From positions 1-64,000 of the forward strand of contig ONEB01000007.1 of assembly GCA_900316745.1 (NCBI GenBank): a DNA stretch of 64,000 nt, in the 5' to 3' direction. Below are positions 1 to 7,516 of this stretch, piece after piece. This stretch comes from an uncultured Eubacteriales bacterium (lineage in GTDB: Bacteria; Bacillota; Clostridia; Oscillospirales; Oscillospiraceae). Numbering within the stretch: the stretch's first letter is position 1; every line of letters begins with the position of its first letter. The notes beneath the pieces are model-generated. The model did not search any database. It saw only the letters and a list, made by a program, of their open reading frames with translations, and was not told the DNA's origin. The translations under genes were made by a program, and so were the position numbers.

Positions 1-27
1 TTTTCACACCTACAGCTTAACGCAAAA

Positions 28-71
28 AGAAGCACCAGCCAAGCCCTTTCGGGCATGACTGGTGCTTTTTT
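28..71. terminator. Bidirectional intrinsic terminator
   Basis: A nine-base stem (AAGCACCAG / CTGGTGCTT) closes around an inner CCC..GGG helix. A T-run follows it on the plus strand, and CTTTTTG follows it on the minus strand. It ends the minus-strand dtdA operon and probably also a plus-strand transcript that enters from outside the window. Confidence 0.85.
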
Positions 72-107
72 GCTGCGCGTTATTTTGCAACGTGCCCATG
101 ATTTCAT

Positions 108-1052
108 TTATTTGCTCTTTCTGAATTCCATCGTCTCCGGGTTTCTGAGTCTCTGGTGCTTGTAGATCGGCACATCGTAGTGCGCGCCGAGTTTTCGCAC
201 GAGATCCTTGTAGCAGCCTTTCATCTTATCATGGAACACGATCGCCTCGATGCCGCCCGCAATGGATTCCACGCATTTGCAGGCGCGCTCAAAGCCAGAA
301 TCGGTCTCGTATTCGCCGGACACCAGCCACTGATTGGCAAGGCAGTGCGTGACGCCGAACGCCTCATCGCCCCAGCTCGTGAGGGCGGCTTCGGCGAAGT
401 TCGGCTCGAAGTGCACGCCGCCGACGCACAGGAGATTGTGAACGGTCTTTCCGTCATCGTCAAAGACATGCGTCAGCGTGCGGGCGAGCGCGCGGCAGGC
501 GGCGGCGTCGTCCCAACTCACGGGCGCGCTGCCGACCTCGATATCGACCATCGGCACGGGAAAGTCCAGCAGCAGCGTCGGATCGCCGTGTCCGTCGTGG
601 ACGCCGGACCAGTGCGTCGCCTCGGTCGCAACGTGGTAGGCGTCCAGACCGAGCTCCACGCGGCTGCGCTCAAAGGCGAGCAGGAGGTTTCGCATATAGC
701 GCGGATTTGCCCTGCCGAAATTGCCGGACGCCATATCGCCGAGGGAATGCACGGTCAGGACGTTGTCGGGCGCGTTGCCGCCCTCGTGCCATGTGATCAT
801 GCCGGACATGTCGGCGTCGGCAAAATGCGCGTTCATCTCCGGGAGAAAGCGCGGATAATCAAGACACAGTGCAATGTCCGTCGGGACAAAGAAATACTCG
901 TTGCCGCCCGATTCATAGCGCTTGACGTCCTGTCCGCAGAACGTCAAGTGCGCGCTCTCATCCAGAAAGCCCTCTTCCGCGAGGAGATCCCAGACGCGGA
1001 ACGAGACGTGGCCCCAATCATGGTTGTTGCAGATAAAATACACAGCTTTCAT
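108..1052 (-). CDS. dtdA: DtdA/GEK1-type D-aminoacyl-tRNA deacylase
   Basis: A 314-residue protein predicted to hydrolyse D-amino acids mis-attached to tRNA, keeping them out of protein. Family blocks can be read in order: TVHSLG..ASGNFGRA, ATEATHWSG (archaeal EATHHGP), VDIEVGS..SW (archaeal IEIGSS..EW), GGVHFEPNFAEAAL (archaeal GGHYAP) and a C-terminal EAIVFHDKMKG block. These match the archaeal and plant DtdA/GEK1 family, not the usual bacterial Dtd fold. The start was taken at MKAVYF. An in-frame ATG two codons upstream (1058) sits 4 bases from a GAGAG site and is possible. It is the last gene of galM-nitrilase-dtdA, 66 bases after the nitrilase. The substrate is assigned from the family only. 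Confidence 0.8.
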   Translation of the reverse strand: MKAVYFICNNHDWGHVSFRVWDLLAEEGFLDESAHLTFCGQDVKRYESGGNEYFFVPTDIALCLDYPRFLPEMNAHFADADMSGMITWHEGGNAPDNVLTVHSLGDMASGNFGRANPRYMRNLLLAFERSRVELGLDAYHVATEATHWSGVHDGHGDPTLLLDFPVPMVDIEVGSAPVSWDDAAACRALARTLTHVFDDDGKTVHNLLCVGGVHFEPNFAEAALTSWGDEAFGVTHCLANQWLVSGEYETDSGFERACKCVESIAGGIEAIVFHDKMKGCYKDLVRKLGAHYDVPIYKHQRLRNPETMEFRKSK

Positions 1053-1118
1053 ACGCATGCATCTCTCACTTTCACGAATTGCTGTGTTGATTATACCTTC
1101 CGTTTTCAGGAGCGTCAA

Positions 1119-1937
1119 TCATTTTTTGTATTCCAGTGTATAGAGATCCAGCCGCCTGCCGGAGAGGATCGGGATCTGCGTGCGGATGGCGTCGGCGTAA
1201 GAGAGATCGAGCTCCTGCACGAGCATCCCCTGCTCCGCGTCCCGTCGGCCGAGCACGGTGCCCCACGGATCGGAGACGAGGGAATTGCCGTAAGAGACAT
1301 ACGACGCCTTCTCATCCCGCGCGGGCGCGCAGCCGGCGACAAAACACTGGTTGTCCACGGCGCGCATGCGCAGGCTCAGCTCCCAGTGCGCGGGGCCGGT
1401 CGTCATGTTGAACGCGCCCGGGACGAGGATGAGCTTTGCCCCCTCCAGCGACAGCATCCGAAACCACTCGGCAAAGCGGATATCAAAGCAGATCGCGACG
1501 CCGATCCTGCCCCACGGCGTATCAAACAGCGTCAGGCTGTCCCCCGGCGTGAACGTATCGGACTCCATGAAGCGCTGACCGCCCGGGACGTCGATATCGA
1601 ACAGGTGCACCTTTCGGTGTCTGGCCAGCTGCTCGCCCTCCGGGGAGAACACATAGCAGGTGTTATACAGCCGCTCGCCCGCGCGCTCTGGGACGGAGCC
1701 GCCGACGAGATAGACATTATGCTCTCTGGCGGCGCTTTGCAGGCATTTCCACGTCTCGCCGCCCTCGGCCTCGGCGTATCGCGGAAACGCGGCGTTGTCA
1801 TAGGGGCACGCCCACATTTCCGGCAGACATACGATCTGCGCGCCCTGTTCGGCTGCGCGGCGGACATAAGAGCGCATCGTTTCCTGATTGCTTTGCAGCG
1901 ACGCCGTGACGGGCGTCTGACAGAGTGCGAGCTTCAT
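1119..1937 (-). CDS. Carbon-nitrogen hydrolase (nitrilase superfamily, omega-amidase-like)
   Basis: A 272-residue cytosolic amidase. The Glu-Lys-Cys triad of the superfamily is visible at E40 (CLPEMW), K109 (RKVHLFD) and C150 (GVAICFDIRF). The C-terminal RRLDLYTL resembles omega-amidase/Nit2 members, which hydrolyse alpha-ketoglutaramate or alpha-ketosuccinamate, so omega-amidase is the best guess, but substrate cannot be read from sequence alone. Its start overlaps the galM stop by four bases (ATGA), implying translational coupling. The family's usual length is 260-290 residues. Confidence 0.85.
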   Translation of the reverse strand: MKLALCQTPVTASLQSNQETMRSYVRRAAEQGAQIVCLPEMWACPYDNAAFPRYAEAEGGETWKCLQSAAREHNVYLVGGSVPERAGERLYNTCYVFSPEGEQLARHRKVHLFDIDVPGGQRFMESDTFTPGDSLTLFDTPWGRIGVAICFDIRFAEWFRMLSLEGAKLILVPGAFNMTTGPAHWELSLRMRAVDNQCFVAGCAPARDEKASYVSYGNSLVSDPWGTVLGRRDAEQGMLVQELDLSYADAIRTQIPILSGRRLDLYTLEYKK

Positions 1938-2977
1938 GAGCCAAACTCCTTTCCGATGATGCCGAAGGTGCAGCTTGTCGTGCTCTCAAACCGCTCTCCG
2001 CAGCGCAAAACGGCGGAGGGAAACGCGGTGTGGTGCGGCGCGTCCGGAAACGCCTGCGTCTCGAGGCAGAAGCCGCCGAACTGAGGATAGCGCGCGCCGC
2101 CCTTTCCCGCCGGCGTGCTTCCGAGGAAATTGCCCGTATAGAGCTGGACGCCGGGACGGTCCGTCGTAAGGCAGAGCGTGATGCCGGTGTCGTCCGACCA
2201 CGCCCTGGCACAGTCGGGGCGGTCGGGGATATAGTTATGATCATAGCCGCCCGCGACCTCCAGCGCCTTATATGCCTGCCGGATGCGCGCGCCGATCGGC
2301 GTGGGCACGGAGAAATCCATCGGCGTGCCGGAGACCGGGGCGATCTCCCCCGTCGGGATCAGCGCGGCGTCCGTCGGCGTATAAGAGGATGCGTCAAGCT
2401 GCAGCACCTGACGCAGGACGTTGCCGCTGTCGTGACCGGCAAGATTCCAGTAGGCGTGATTCGTGAGGCTGCATAGCGTGTCCCGGTCGGAGACTGCGTC
2501 GTAGTGTATGGCAAGGCTCCCGCCGGAGAGCGCATACGTCACGCGCACATCCATCGTGCCGGGGTAGCCCATCTCCCCGTCCGGGCTGCGGTAAAAGAGC
2601 GTGACGGCGTTCCTGTCCAGCCGCTCAATCGTCCACAGAACGCGGTCGAATCCGTCCGGGCCGCCGTGTAGATGGTTGTCACCGTTGTTGCACGGGAGAC
2701 GATAGTCTTCGCCGCAGAGCGAAAAGGCGCCGCCCGCGATCCGGTTTGCAAAGCGTCCGATCGTGCCGCCGAAGTGCGCGTCATGCGCGATATAGTCCTC
2801 GATCCGATCAAAGCCGAGGACGATATCCGTCGGTTTTCCGTTTCTGTCCGGAACGACAAGACTGCGCAGCGTCGCGCCCCAGGTGAGCACCTCGCACGAC
2901 AGCGCGCCGTCCGCAAGACGAATGCACGAAACCTCCCGTCCGTCCGGGAGAATGCCGAAATTCCGCGTCTGATCCAC
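1934..2977 (-). CDS. galM: Aldose 1-epimerase (galactose mutarotase)
   Basis: A 347-residue cytosolic enzyme that interconverts alpha and beta anomers of galactose or glucose. It shows the GalM signatures: an early NRIAGG segment, catalytic His in TNHAYWNLAGH near residue 177, and a C-terminal GGFCLETQAFPDAPHH carrying the catalytic Glu. The start codon is GTG, with GGAGGG seven bases upstream. It is the first gene of a three-gene minus-strand operon with a nitrilase and dtdA. No galK or galT lies nearby, so the sugar pathway is not evident from context. Confidence 0.92.
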   Translation of the reverse strand: MDQTRNFGILPDGREVSCIRLADGALSCEVLTWGATLRSLVVPDRNGKPTDIVLGFDRIEDYIAHDAHFGGTIGRFANRIAGGAFSLCGEDYRLPCNNGDNHLHGGPDGFDRVLWTIERLDRNAVTLFYRSPDGEMGYPGTMDVRVTYALSGGSLAIHYDAVSDRDTLCSLTNHAYWNLAGHDSGNVLRQVLQLDASSYTPTDAALIPTGEIAPVSGTPMDFSVPTPIGARIRQAYKALEVAGGYDHNYIPDRPDCARAWSDDTGITLCLTTDRPGVQLYTGNFLGSTPAGKGGARYPQFGGFCLETQAFPDAPHHTAFPSAVLRCGERFESTTSCTFGIIGKEFGS

Positions 2978-3010
2978 AGCCGCTCCCTCCAGTCATCCGG
3001 TAATACTCTG

Positions 3011-3039
3011 ATTATATCGGCCGGGCAGTCATCCGTCAA
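3011..3039 (-). promoter_or_regulatory. Promoter of galM operon
   Basis: TTGACG, a 17-base spacer, and a perfect TATAAT on the minus strand. It lies back-to-back with the abrB promoter, leaving only seven bases between the two -35 boxes. Confidence 0.8.
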
Positions 3040-3046
3040 CTTCTGC

Positions 3047-3075
3047 TTGACTCTTTCGTTGTTTCGTAGTATGAT
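3047..3075 (+). promoter_or_regulatory. Promoter of abrB-ABC transporter operon
   Basis: TTGACT, 17 bases, TATGAT. Transcription should start near 3082, about 37 bases before the first gene. Confidence 0.8.
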
Positions 3076-3118
3076 TAGTTATACAAATCATACTATTCAG
3101 ACTTTGGAGGCTCAGATC

Positions 3119-3334
3119 ATGAAACGACCAAAGGGAAAATACGCATGGACCGTGACGGTCGGAACGAAAGGACAGATCGTCATTCCGAAAGAGGCAAGGG
3201 ACCTGTTCGGCATTGCGCCGGGGGACGCGATCATTCTGCTGGCGGACGAAAAACGCGGCATCGCGATCCCGCCGAAGGACAGCTTCAACTCGCTGATGGC
3301 AAAGGTCTTTCCGGCGACGGAGGATTCACAATGA
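3119..3334 (+). CDS. AbrB/MazE/SpoVT-type DNA-binding regulator
   Basis: A 71-residue swapped-hairpin DNA-binding protein. Residues 10-45 carry the family pattern: VGTKGQIVIPKEARDLFGI, then PGD and a hydrophobic strand. ATG 3119 was chosen because GGAGG lies nine bases upstream and a sigma-A promoter just before it; longer in-frame extensions have no start signals. It is the first gene of an operon with an ABC ATPase and permease and overlaps the ATPase start by four bases, so it is the likely local regulator, in the place a GntR repressor often takes in similar clostridial operons. It could also be an orphan antitoxin-like protein, but no toxin gene is present. Confidence 0.85.
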   Translation: MKRPKGKYAWTVTVGTKGQIVIPKEARDLFGIAPGDAIILLADEKRGIAIPPKDSFNSLMAKVFPATEDSQ

Positions 3335-4032
3335 GCATATTATCTGTAAACGGACTGTACAAGCGCTATCCGTCCTTTTCGCTGGAGGACGTAAGCTTCT
3401 GCGTGGAAAGCGGTTCCATCATGGGGTTTATCGGGCGCAACGGCGCGGGTAAGACCACGACGCTGAAGTCGATTCTCGGACTCGTGCACCCGGACGCCGG
3501 TACGATCCGGTATTTCGGCATGGACTTTTCCGAACACGAGGCCGAGATCAAGCAGCGCATCGGTTACGTCGTGAGCGCGTCAGGGCATTATAAAAAGAAA
3601 AAAATCCGCACGATCACGGACGTGACGCGGCGGTTTTACCCCAACTGGAGCGAAGCGGATTACAGGCATTATCTGGAGGTCTTTCATCTTGACGAGGACA
3701 AGACGCCCGATCAGCTCTCCGAGGGCATGAAGCTCAAATACAGCATCTCCCTCGCCCTGTCGCACGCCGCGGAGCTTCTGATCCTCGACGAGCCGACGAG
3801 CGGGCTCGATCCCGTGTCGCGCGAGGAGCTGCTCGACGTGTTCACGCAGCTGCGCGGCAGGGGCACGGCCATCCTGTTTTCCACACACATCACATCGGAT
3901 CTGGAAAAGTGCGCCGACGCGATCACCTACATCAAATCCGGAAAGCTCCTGTTCACGGGTCCGAAGAAGGATCTCGGCTGCGGCGTGGAGGAATACATGA
4001 TCCGAAACGAAAAGGAGGATCTGCATGTCTGA
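3331..4032 (+). CDS. ABC transporter ATP-binding protein
   Basis: A 233-residue ATPase with Walker A GRNGAGKTT near residue 35, a degenerate signature LSEGMKLK in place of LSGGQ, Walker B LLILDEPTSGLD, and the switch His in FSTHI. The degenerate signature and short length fit the BcrA/YtrB-like exporter group. The start overlaps the abrB stop and has GGAGG upstream. It pairs with the membrane protein that overlaps its end by eight bases. The transported substrate is unknown; neighbours suggest a self-regulated exporter or a stress transporter. Confidence 0.9.
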   Translation: MSILSVNGLYKRYPSFSLEDVSFCVESGSIMGFIGRNGAGKTTTLKSILGLVHPDAGTIRYFGMDFSEHEAEIKQRIGYVVSASGHYKKKKIRTITDVTRRFYPNWSEADYRHYLEVFHLDEDKTPDQLSEGMKLKYSISLALSHAAELLILDEPTSGLDPVSREELLDVFTQLRGRGTAILFSTHITSDLEKCADAITYIKSGKLLFTGPKKDLGCGVEEYMIRNEKEDLHV

Positions 4033-4678
4033 GCTGCTGAAAAAGGAATTCCGGCTTGCCGCCTCTCCCCTGAGCTATTGGTTTCTCGCATTCGCGCTGA
4101 TGACGATGATCCCCGGCTATCCGATTCTTGTCGGCGGCTTCTTCGTCTGCCTCGGGCTGTTTCAGTCCTACCAGAACGCGCGTGAGCAGAACGACGTGAT
4201 CTATACGGCGCTGCTGCCGGTCCGGAAAACCGACATCGTGCGCGCAAAGATCGGCTTCACCGTGCTGATCGAATGCGCCGCATGGGTGCTCTGCGCCGTG
4301 CTGACGCTCGTTCGCATGCTGCTCATGAGCAGCGCCGGCGTTTATACCGCCAATGCGATGATGAACGCAAACCTCGTCTATCTCGGCTGGCTTGCCGTCC
4401 TCTATGGGCTGTTCAATGTCATTTTCGTGCGCGGCTATTTCAAAACAGTCTATAAAATCGGAAAGCCGTTCGTCATCTTCACGATTCTCGGCTTTCTTGC
4501 CGTCGCCGTCGCGGAGGTGATGCACCATCTCCCGGGTCTTGCGTGGCTGAACAGCACGGGGTTTGACCGCTTCGGCGGACAGCTGGTGTTCCTGCTCGCC
4601 GGGATCTCGCTGTATCTGATCATGACAGGCTATACGCTCAACGCCTCCGTGCGCAGCATGGAGCGGCTGGATCTCTGA
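4025..4678 (+). CDS. ABC-2 type transporter permease
   Basis: A 217-residue membrane protein with about six hydrophobic segments (for example around residues 17-45, 75-100, 115-135, 148-165 and 185-205). The order is ATPase then permease, with overlapping reading frames, as in two-gene ABC-2 exporters. The short first loop with QNAREQNDV..TALLPVRKTDIVRAK is typical of the ABC-2 permease group in which this motif faces the ATPase. No substrate-binding protein is encoded, which fits export. It ends just before a strong terminator. Confidence 0.85.
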   Translation: MSELLKKEFRLAASPLSYWFLAFALMTMIPGYPILVGGFFVCLGLFQSYQNAREQNDVIYTALLPVRKTDIVRAKIGFTVLIECAAWVLCAVLTLVRMLLMSSAGVYTANAMMNANLVYLGWLAVLYGLFNVIFVRGYFKTVYKIGKPFVIFTILGFLAVAVAEVMHHLPGLAWLNSTGFDRFGGQLVFLLAGISLYLIMTGYTLNASVRSMERLDL

Positions 4679-4684
4679 GCGGGA

Positions 4685-4713
4685 TTGACGAAGCCAAAGC
4701 GAACCATTATAAT
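4685..4713 (+). promoter_or_regulatory. Promoter of NUDIX gene
   Basis: TTGACG, 17 bases, perfect TATAAT. It lies inside the end of the ABC operon, and its expected start (about 4720) falls within the terminator hairpin of that operon. Confidence 0.75.
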
Positions 4714-4714
4714 A

Positions 4715-4751
4715 GGGATCGTTCCGAACACCTCGGGACGATCCCTTTTTG
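4715..4751 (+). terminator. Terminator of abrB-ABC operon
   Basis: A 13-base-pair stem (GGGATCGTTCCGA with TCGGGACGATCCC, one G-U pair), loop ACACC-like, followed by TTTTTGT. It overlaps the start point of the NUDIX promoter. Confidence 0.9.
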
Positions 4752-4767
4752 TCAGAAGGTAACAACT

Positions 4768-5271
4768 ATGGAAATGAACTATTGCATGCAGTGCGGCACG
4801 CGTCTGCATCTGAAGCACCACCACTTCGAAGGCGAGGTGCCCTACTGCGACACCTGCGGCGAATATCGCTGGCCGGTATACAACACGGCCGTGAGCATGA
4901 TCGTGATGAACGAGGAGAAAGACAAGGTCATCCTGATCCGGCAGCATCACAAGCCGGTGTATGTGCTCGTCGCCGGGTACGTCAACCGCGGCGAGGACGC
5001 CGAGGACGCGGCGCGGCGCGAGGTGATGGAGGAAATGGGGCTCACGGTACAGAGCGTGCACTTCAACCGCAGCCACTTCTATCCCCCGACCAACACGCTG
5101 ATGCTGAATTTCACCGTGACGGTCAAAGAGCATGAGGCGCACCCGAACTGGGAGGTGGACAGCTGGCGCTGGTTTACGATCGACGAGGCGCGCGCGAATA
5201 TCAAGCCGGACAGCGTCGCGCAGGGCTTCTTAAACGGATACTTCACCGGGGAATACAGATTTCCGTTTTAA
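4768..5271 (+). CDS. NUDIX hydrolase with N-terminal zinc ribbon (NudC-like)
   Basis: A 167-residue hydrolase. Residues 6-31 carry a CxxC...CxxC zinc ribbon (CMQCG and CDTCG), followed by a NUDIX domain with the full box GYVNRGEDAEDAARREVMEEMG near residues 71-93. A zinc ribbon joined to NUDIX is characteristic of NudC-type NADH pyrophosphatases, which cleave NADH or remove NAD caps from RNA. The NudC-specific motif after the box is not obvious, and the protein is shorter than NudC (about 260 residues), so this may be a broader ribbon-NUDIX clade. It is monocistronic, with its own promoter and terminator. Confidence 0.85.
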   Translation: MEMNYCMQCGTRLHLKHHHFEGEVPYCDTCGEYRWPVYNTAVSMIVMNEEKDKVILIRQHHKPVYVLVAGYVNRGEDAEDAARREVMEEMGLTVQSVHFNRSHFYPPTNTLMLNFTVTVKEHEAHPNWEVDSWRWFTIDEARANIKPDSVAQGFLNGYFTGEYRFPF

Positions 5272-5276
5272 TGACA

Positions 5277-5303
5277 AAGGACGCACCCGTTTGGGTGCGT
5301 CCT
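5277..5303. terminator. Bidirectional terminator
   Basis: AGGACGCACCC and GGGTGCGTCCT pair around a GTTT loop. It ends the NUDIX transcript; on the other strand it would end transcription of the small reading frame at 5326-5442. Confidence 0.8.
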
Positions 5304-5325
5304 CTGTTCTGTTTGGAATGCGGGG

Positions 5326-5442
5326 TTACTTGGAGATCGTCACGATGCTGGACGGAAACTGGATGTAGAGTACGGGCGCGAGATCGGAGCTGACGCCGGC
5401 GCAGAACATGAAGATGGTGAAAAACAATCGTATCTGAAGCAT
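5326..5442 (-). CDS. Possible small membrane or secreted peptide (38 aa)
   Basis: The frame begins MLQIRLFFTIFMFCAGV and ends QFPSSIVTISK; the N-terminal half is strongly hydrophobic with one Cys. AGGCGG precedes the ATG by about four bases, and the shared terminator at 5277-5303 follows its stop by 23 bases. No family was recognised and no good promoter is visible. It could be a real small protein or chance; conservation in relatives would decide. Confidence 0.3.
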   Translation of the reverse strand: MLQIRLFFTIFMFCAGVSSDLAPVLYIQFPSSIVTISK

Positions 5443-5618
5443 ACCGCCTGTCTCTCATTTTACACATCGCCGGAAACTGCAAGACCGCGGTAAACAGCCT
5501 CTCTGAACATGAGGGACTCTTGCGGATTTTTGCTGTCGCAGAATTGTCATACTGCACACTTTTTGAAAAGTGAAACTATATACGGTGCACAAATCCCCGA
5601 CACAAGTACCAGGTATTG

Positions 5619-5647
5619 TTGCGTTTTGACCAATTTTAGTTTATAAT
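5619..5647 (+). promoter_or_regulatory. Probable promoter of heptad-repeat gene
   Basis: TTGCGT, 17 bases, perfect TATAAT. The -35 box is weak. The inverted repeat TTTAGCAATGCTAAA begins near the start point and may be an operator. Confidence 0.5.
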
Positions 5648-5698
5648 TTGAACAGCGCTTTAGCAATGCTAAACAATATATATGACAGGAGGGGAAAA

Positions 5699-7396
5699 AT
5701 GAGTAAAGCAGTAAAAGCGCTCAGCATCATCCTGATTCTTGCGGCGTTGTTCGGTCTGGTCGGAGGCGGCATGTCTCTGAAAGACGCACTGGACAGCAAG
5801 GATTACTTCGGCAAGAAGGGCGAGGAAACGGACGCAGCGTTCACCAAACTCGAGGATGGTCTCGCGCAGCTCCAGGAAAACGAGCAGGCCTATCTCGACG
5901 GCCGCGACAAGTATGAAGACGGTCTGAAGCAGTACGAGGAAGGCAAGGCACAGTACGAAGAGGGAAAGAAAACATACGAGGACGGTCTCAAGGAATATGA
6001 GAACGGTAAGGCGCAGCTTGCCGACGCCGCCAAGCAGCTTCAGTCCGGCAGAGCAGAGCTCGCCGCCGGCAAGCAGAAGCTCGACGCCGGTGAAGCGCAG
6101 TTTGCCAACACCCTGATGCAGCAGAAGAACGAGGCTGCACAGACGGTCGCAGGTGCGGACTACAATCAGCTCCCCGCTGACGCGCAGGCACAGATCGACG
6201 CTGCCGTGAACGACAAGATCAATCAGGCAAATCAGGTCAACACCGCCGTCAAGCAGCTGATGGGACAGGGGCTGACGAAAGAGCAGGCCGTGAACGCCGT
6301 CGCAAATTCGCAGGTCGCCCAGCAGGTGGATGCCAACAACGACCAGATCGTTGCGGCTGTGACCGCCGCTGTCCGCCAGAACGTGGAGCAGCAGGTGCGC
6401 GCGGGTGCTGAGGAACTCAAGCCCGCTCTGCGTGAGCAGGCGGCGCAGGAGAACTTCGGAGCAAGCTATGATCAGCTGCCTGAGGAAGCGAAGGCCGCCA
6501 TTGACGCCGGTGTGAACGAGAAGGTCGAGGCCGGCATCCCCGCCGAGGTCGAAAAGCAGATGGCCTCCGAGCAGGTCGGAGCAATCATCGATCAGAATGT
6601 GGCCGATCAAAAAGCCCAGCTCATCGAAGCCAACATGCCCGACGCCGTCGCGCTGGTGAACACCGCCGTGACCACGACGGAGAGCATCCAGGCGCTGCAG
6701 AAAGGCCGCAGCGACTACGCGGCAGGCAGAGCCAAGCTCGCCAACGGCGAGGCGCAGTATGCCGACGGACAGAAAAAGCTCACCGATGCTGAAATGCAGC
6801 TCACCGACGGCAAGGCCGCTCTGGACGACGCCGAGCAGCAGCTCGCGGACGCCGAAAAGCAGCTGGCTGACGGCAAGGAACAGCTCAAGCAGTTCGAGGA
6901 CGGACGCGATCAGATCATCGACGGTCTGAACACCGTCATCAGCACGGAGCCTGACAACGGTCTGAAGAGCATTGCCGATCGTCTCGGCAAGGGCTTCTCG
7001 TTCATGAAGAACGACACCGATCTCGACATCGAAAAGGGTAAGGAAGTTGTCGCCGCCGGCCGTTCCTATTCCTCTGACAGCGGCGAACTGATCACGAAAG
7101 AGGTCGTGACCCGCGTTGTCGGCGCCGCTCTGGCGCTCGTCGGTTCGCTCCTCGCGCTCGTTGCCGGTTTCCTCGGTCTCGGCAGCAAGTTCAAGGGCTC
7201 CGGCGTCTCCTCCATCCTCTCCGCCGTGCTCGGCGCGGGTGGTCTCGCGGCGCTGCTGATTGCCGGCTCTCACTACTCCGAGCAGGCAGGCGCATCCGCT
7301 GTGAAGCTCGTGCTTGCAGCTGCAGGCGTGCTTGCAGTCGCGGCGCTTGCTAACGGCATCGCTTCTCTGAGCGCCAGCAAGAAGGCCAACGTGTAA
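5699..7396 (+). CDS. Heptad-repeat (XXXLXXG) membrane protein
   Basis: A 565-residue protein. It has one N-terminal membrane segment (LSIILILAALFGLVGG, residues 7-22), two blocks of seven-residue repeats of the type YxxGxxx/LxxGxxx (about residues 55-135 and 340-415), a Gln/Ala-rich coiled-coil middle, and three hydrophobic segments near the C terminus. This repeat is known from YhgE/Pip-like and related Gram-positive surface proteins; the role here is unknown. ATG 5699 was chosen because AGGAGGGG lies upstream. Strong codon bias (mostly GAG, AAG, GCC) suggests high expression. It is monocistronic. Confidence 0.8.
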   Translation: MSKAVKALSIILILAALFGLVGGGMSLKDALDSKDYFGKKGEETDAAFTKLEDGLAQLQENEQAYLDGRDKYEDGLKQYEEGKAQYEEGKKTYEDGLKEYENGKAQLADAAKQLQSGRAELAAGKQKLDAGEAQFANTLMQQKNEAAQTVAGADYNQLPADAQAQIDAAVNDKINQANQVNTAVKQLMGQGLTKEQAVNAVANSQVAQQVDANNDQIVAAVTAAVRQNVEQQVRAGAEELKPALREQAAQENFGASYDQLPEEAKAAIDAGVNEKVEAGIPAEVEKQMASEQVGAIIDQNVADQKAQLIEANMPDAVALVNTAVTTTESIQALQKGRSDYAAGRAKLANGEAQYADGQKKLTDAEMQLTDGKAALDDAEQQLADAEKQLADGKEQLKQFEDGRDQIIDGLNTVISTEPDNGLKSIADRLGKGFSFMKNDTDLDIEKGKEVVAAGRSYSSDSGELITKEVVTRVVGAALALVGSLLALVAGFLGLGSKFKGSGVSSILSAVLGAGGLAALLIAGSHYSEQAGASAVKLVLAAAGVLAVAALANGIASLSASKKANV

Positions 7397-7424
7397 GCGA
7401 TCATCAAAAACCAATTAACCAGCA

Positions 7425-7457
7425 CTCCCCCGCTCCGATCGGAGCGGGGGAGATTTT
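7425..7457 (+). terminator. Terminator of heptad-repeat gene
   Basis: A perfect 28-base palindrome (CTCCCCCGCTCCGA and its complement) followed by ATTTTAT. Confidence 0.85.
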
Positions 7458-7464
7458 ATGTGAT

Positions 7465-7498
7465 AGAAAAAGAGACCGTCTCATCCGAGACGGTCTCT
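7465..7498 (-). terminator. Terminator of cstA
   Basis: On the minus strand AGAGACCGTCTC pairs with GAGACGGTCTCT around a four-base loop, followed by TTTTTC. Confidence 0.9.
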
Positions 7499-7516
7499 TA
7501 TGGGTTTGATCAGCAA

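Larger units (their letters stand above)
5304..5698. other. 395-base region without a firm gene
   Basis: This stretch holds one possible 38-codon minus-strand frame (5326-5442), a perfect inverted repeat CACTTTT-TG-AAAAGTG at 5557-5572, the weak promoter of the heptad-repeat gene, and a second inverted repeat TTTAGC-AAT-GCTAAA at about 5659-5673 just after the expected transcription start. No RNA gene or riboswitch was recognised. Confidence 0.6.

Noticed and set aside
3145-4032. A longer ABC ATPase with about 60 extra N-terminal residues
   Set aside because: The extension overlaps the AbrB gene in another frame. ATG 3331 has GGAGG and the canonical ABC start, so the long form is a shadow.
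5669-7414. A 581-codon minus-strand frame opposite the heptad-repeat gene
   Set aside because: It results from the strong codon periodicity of the repeat gene. The protein has no plausible family, and the terminators and promoter fit the plus strand.
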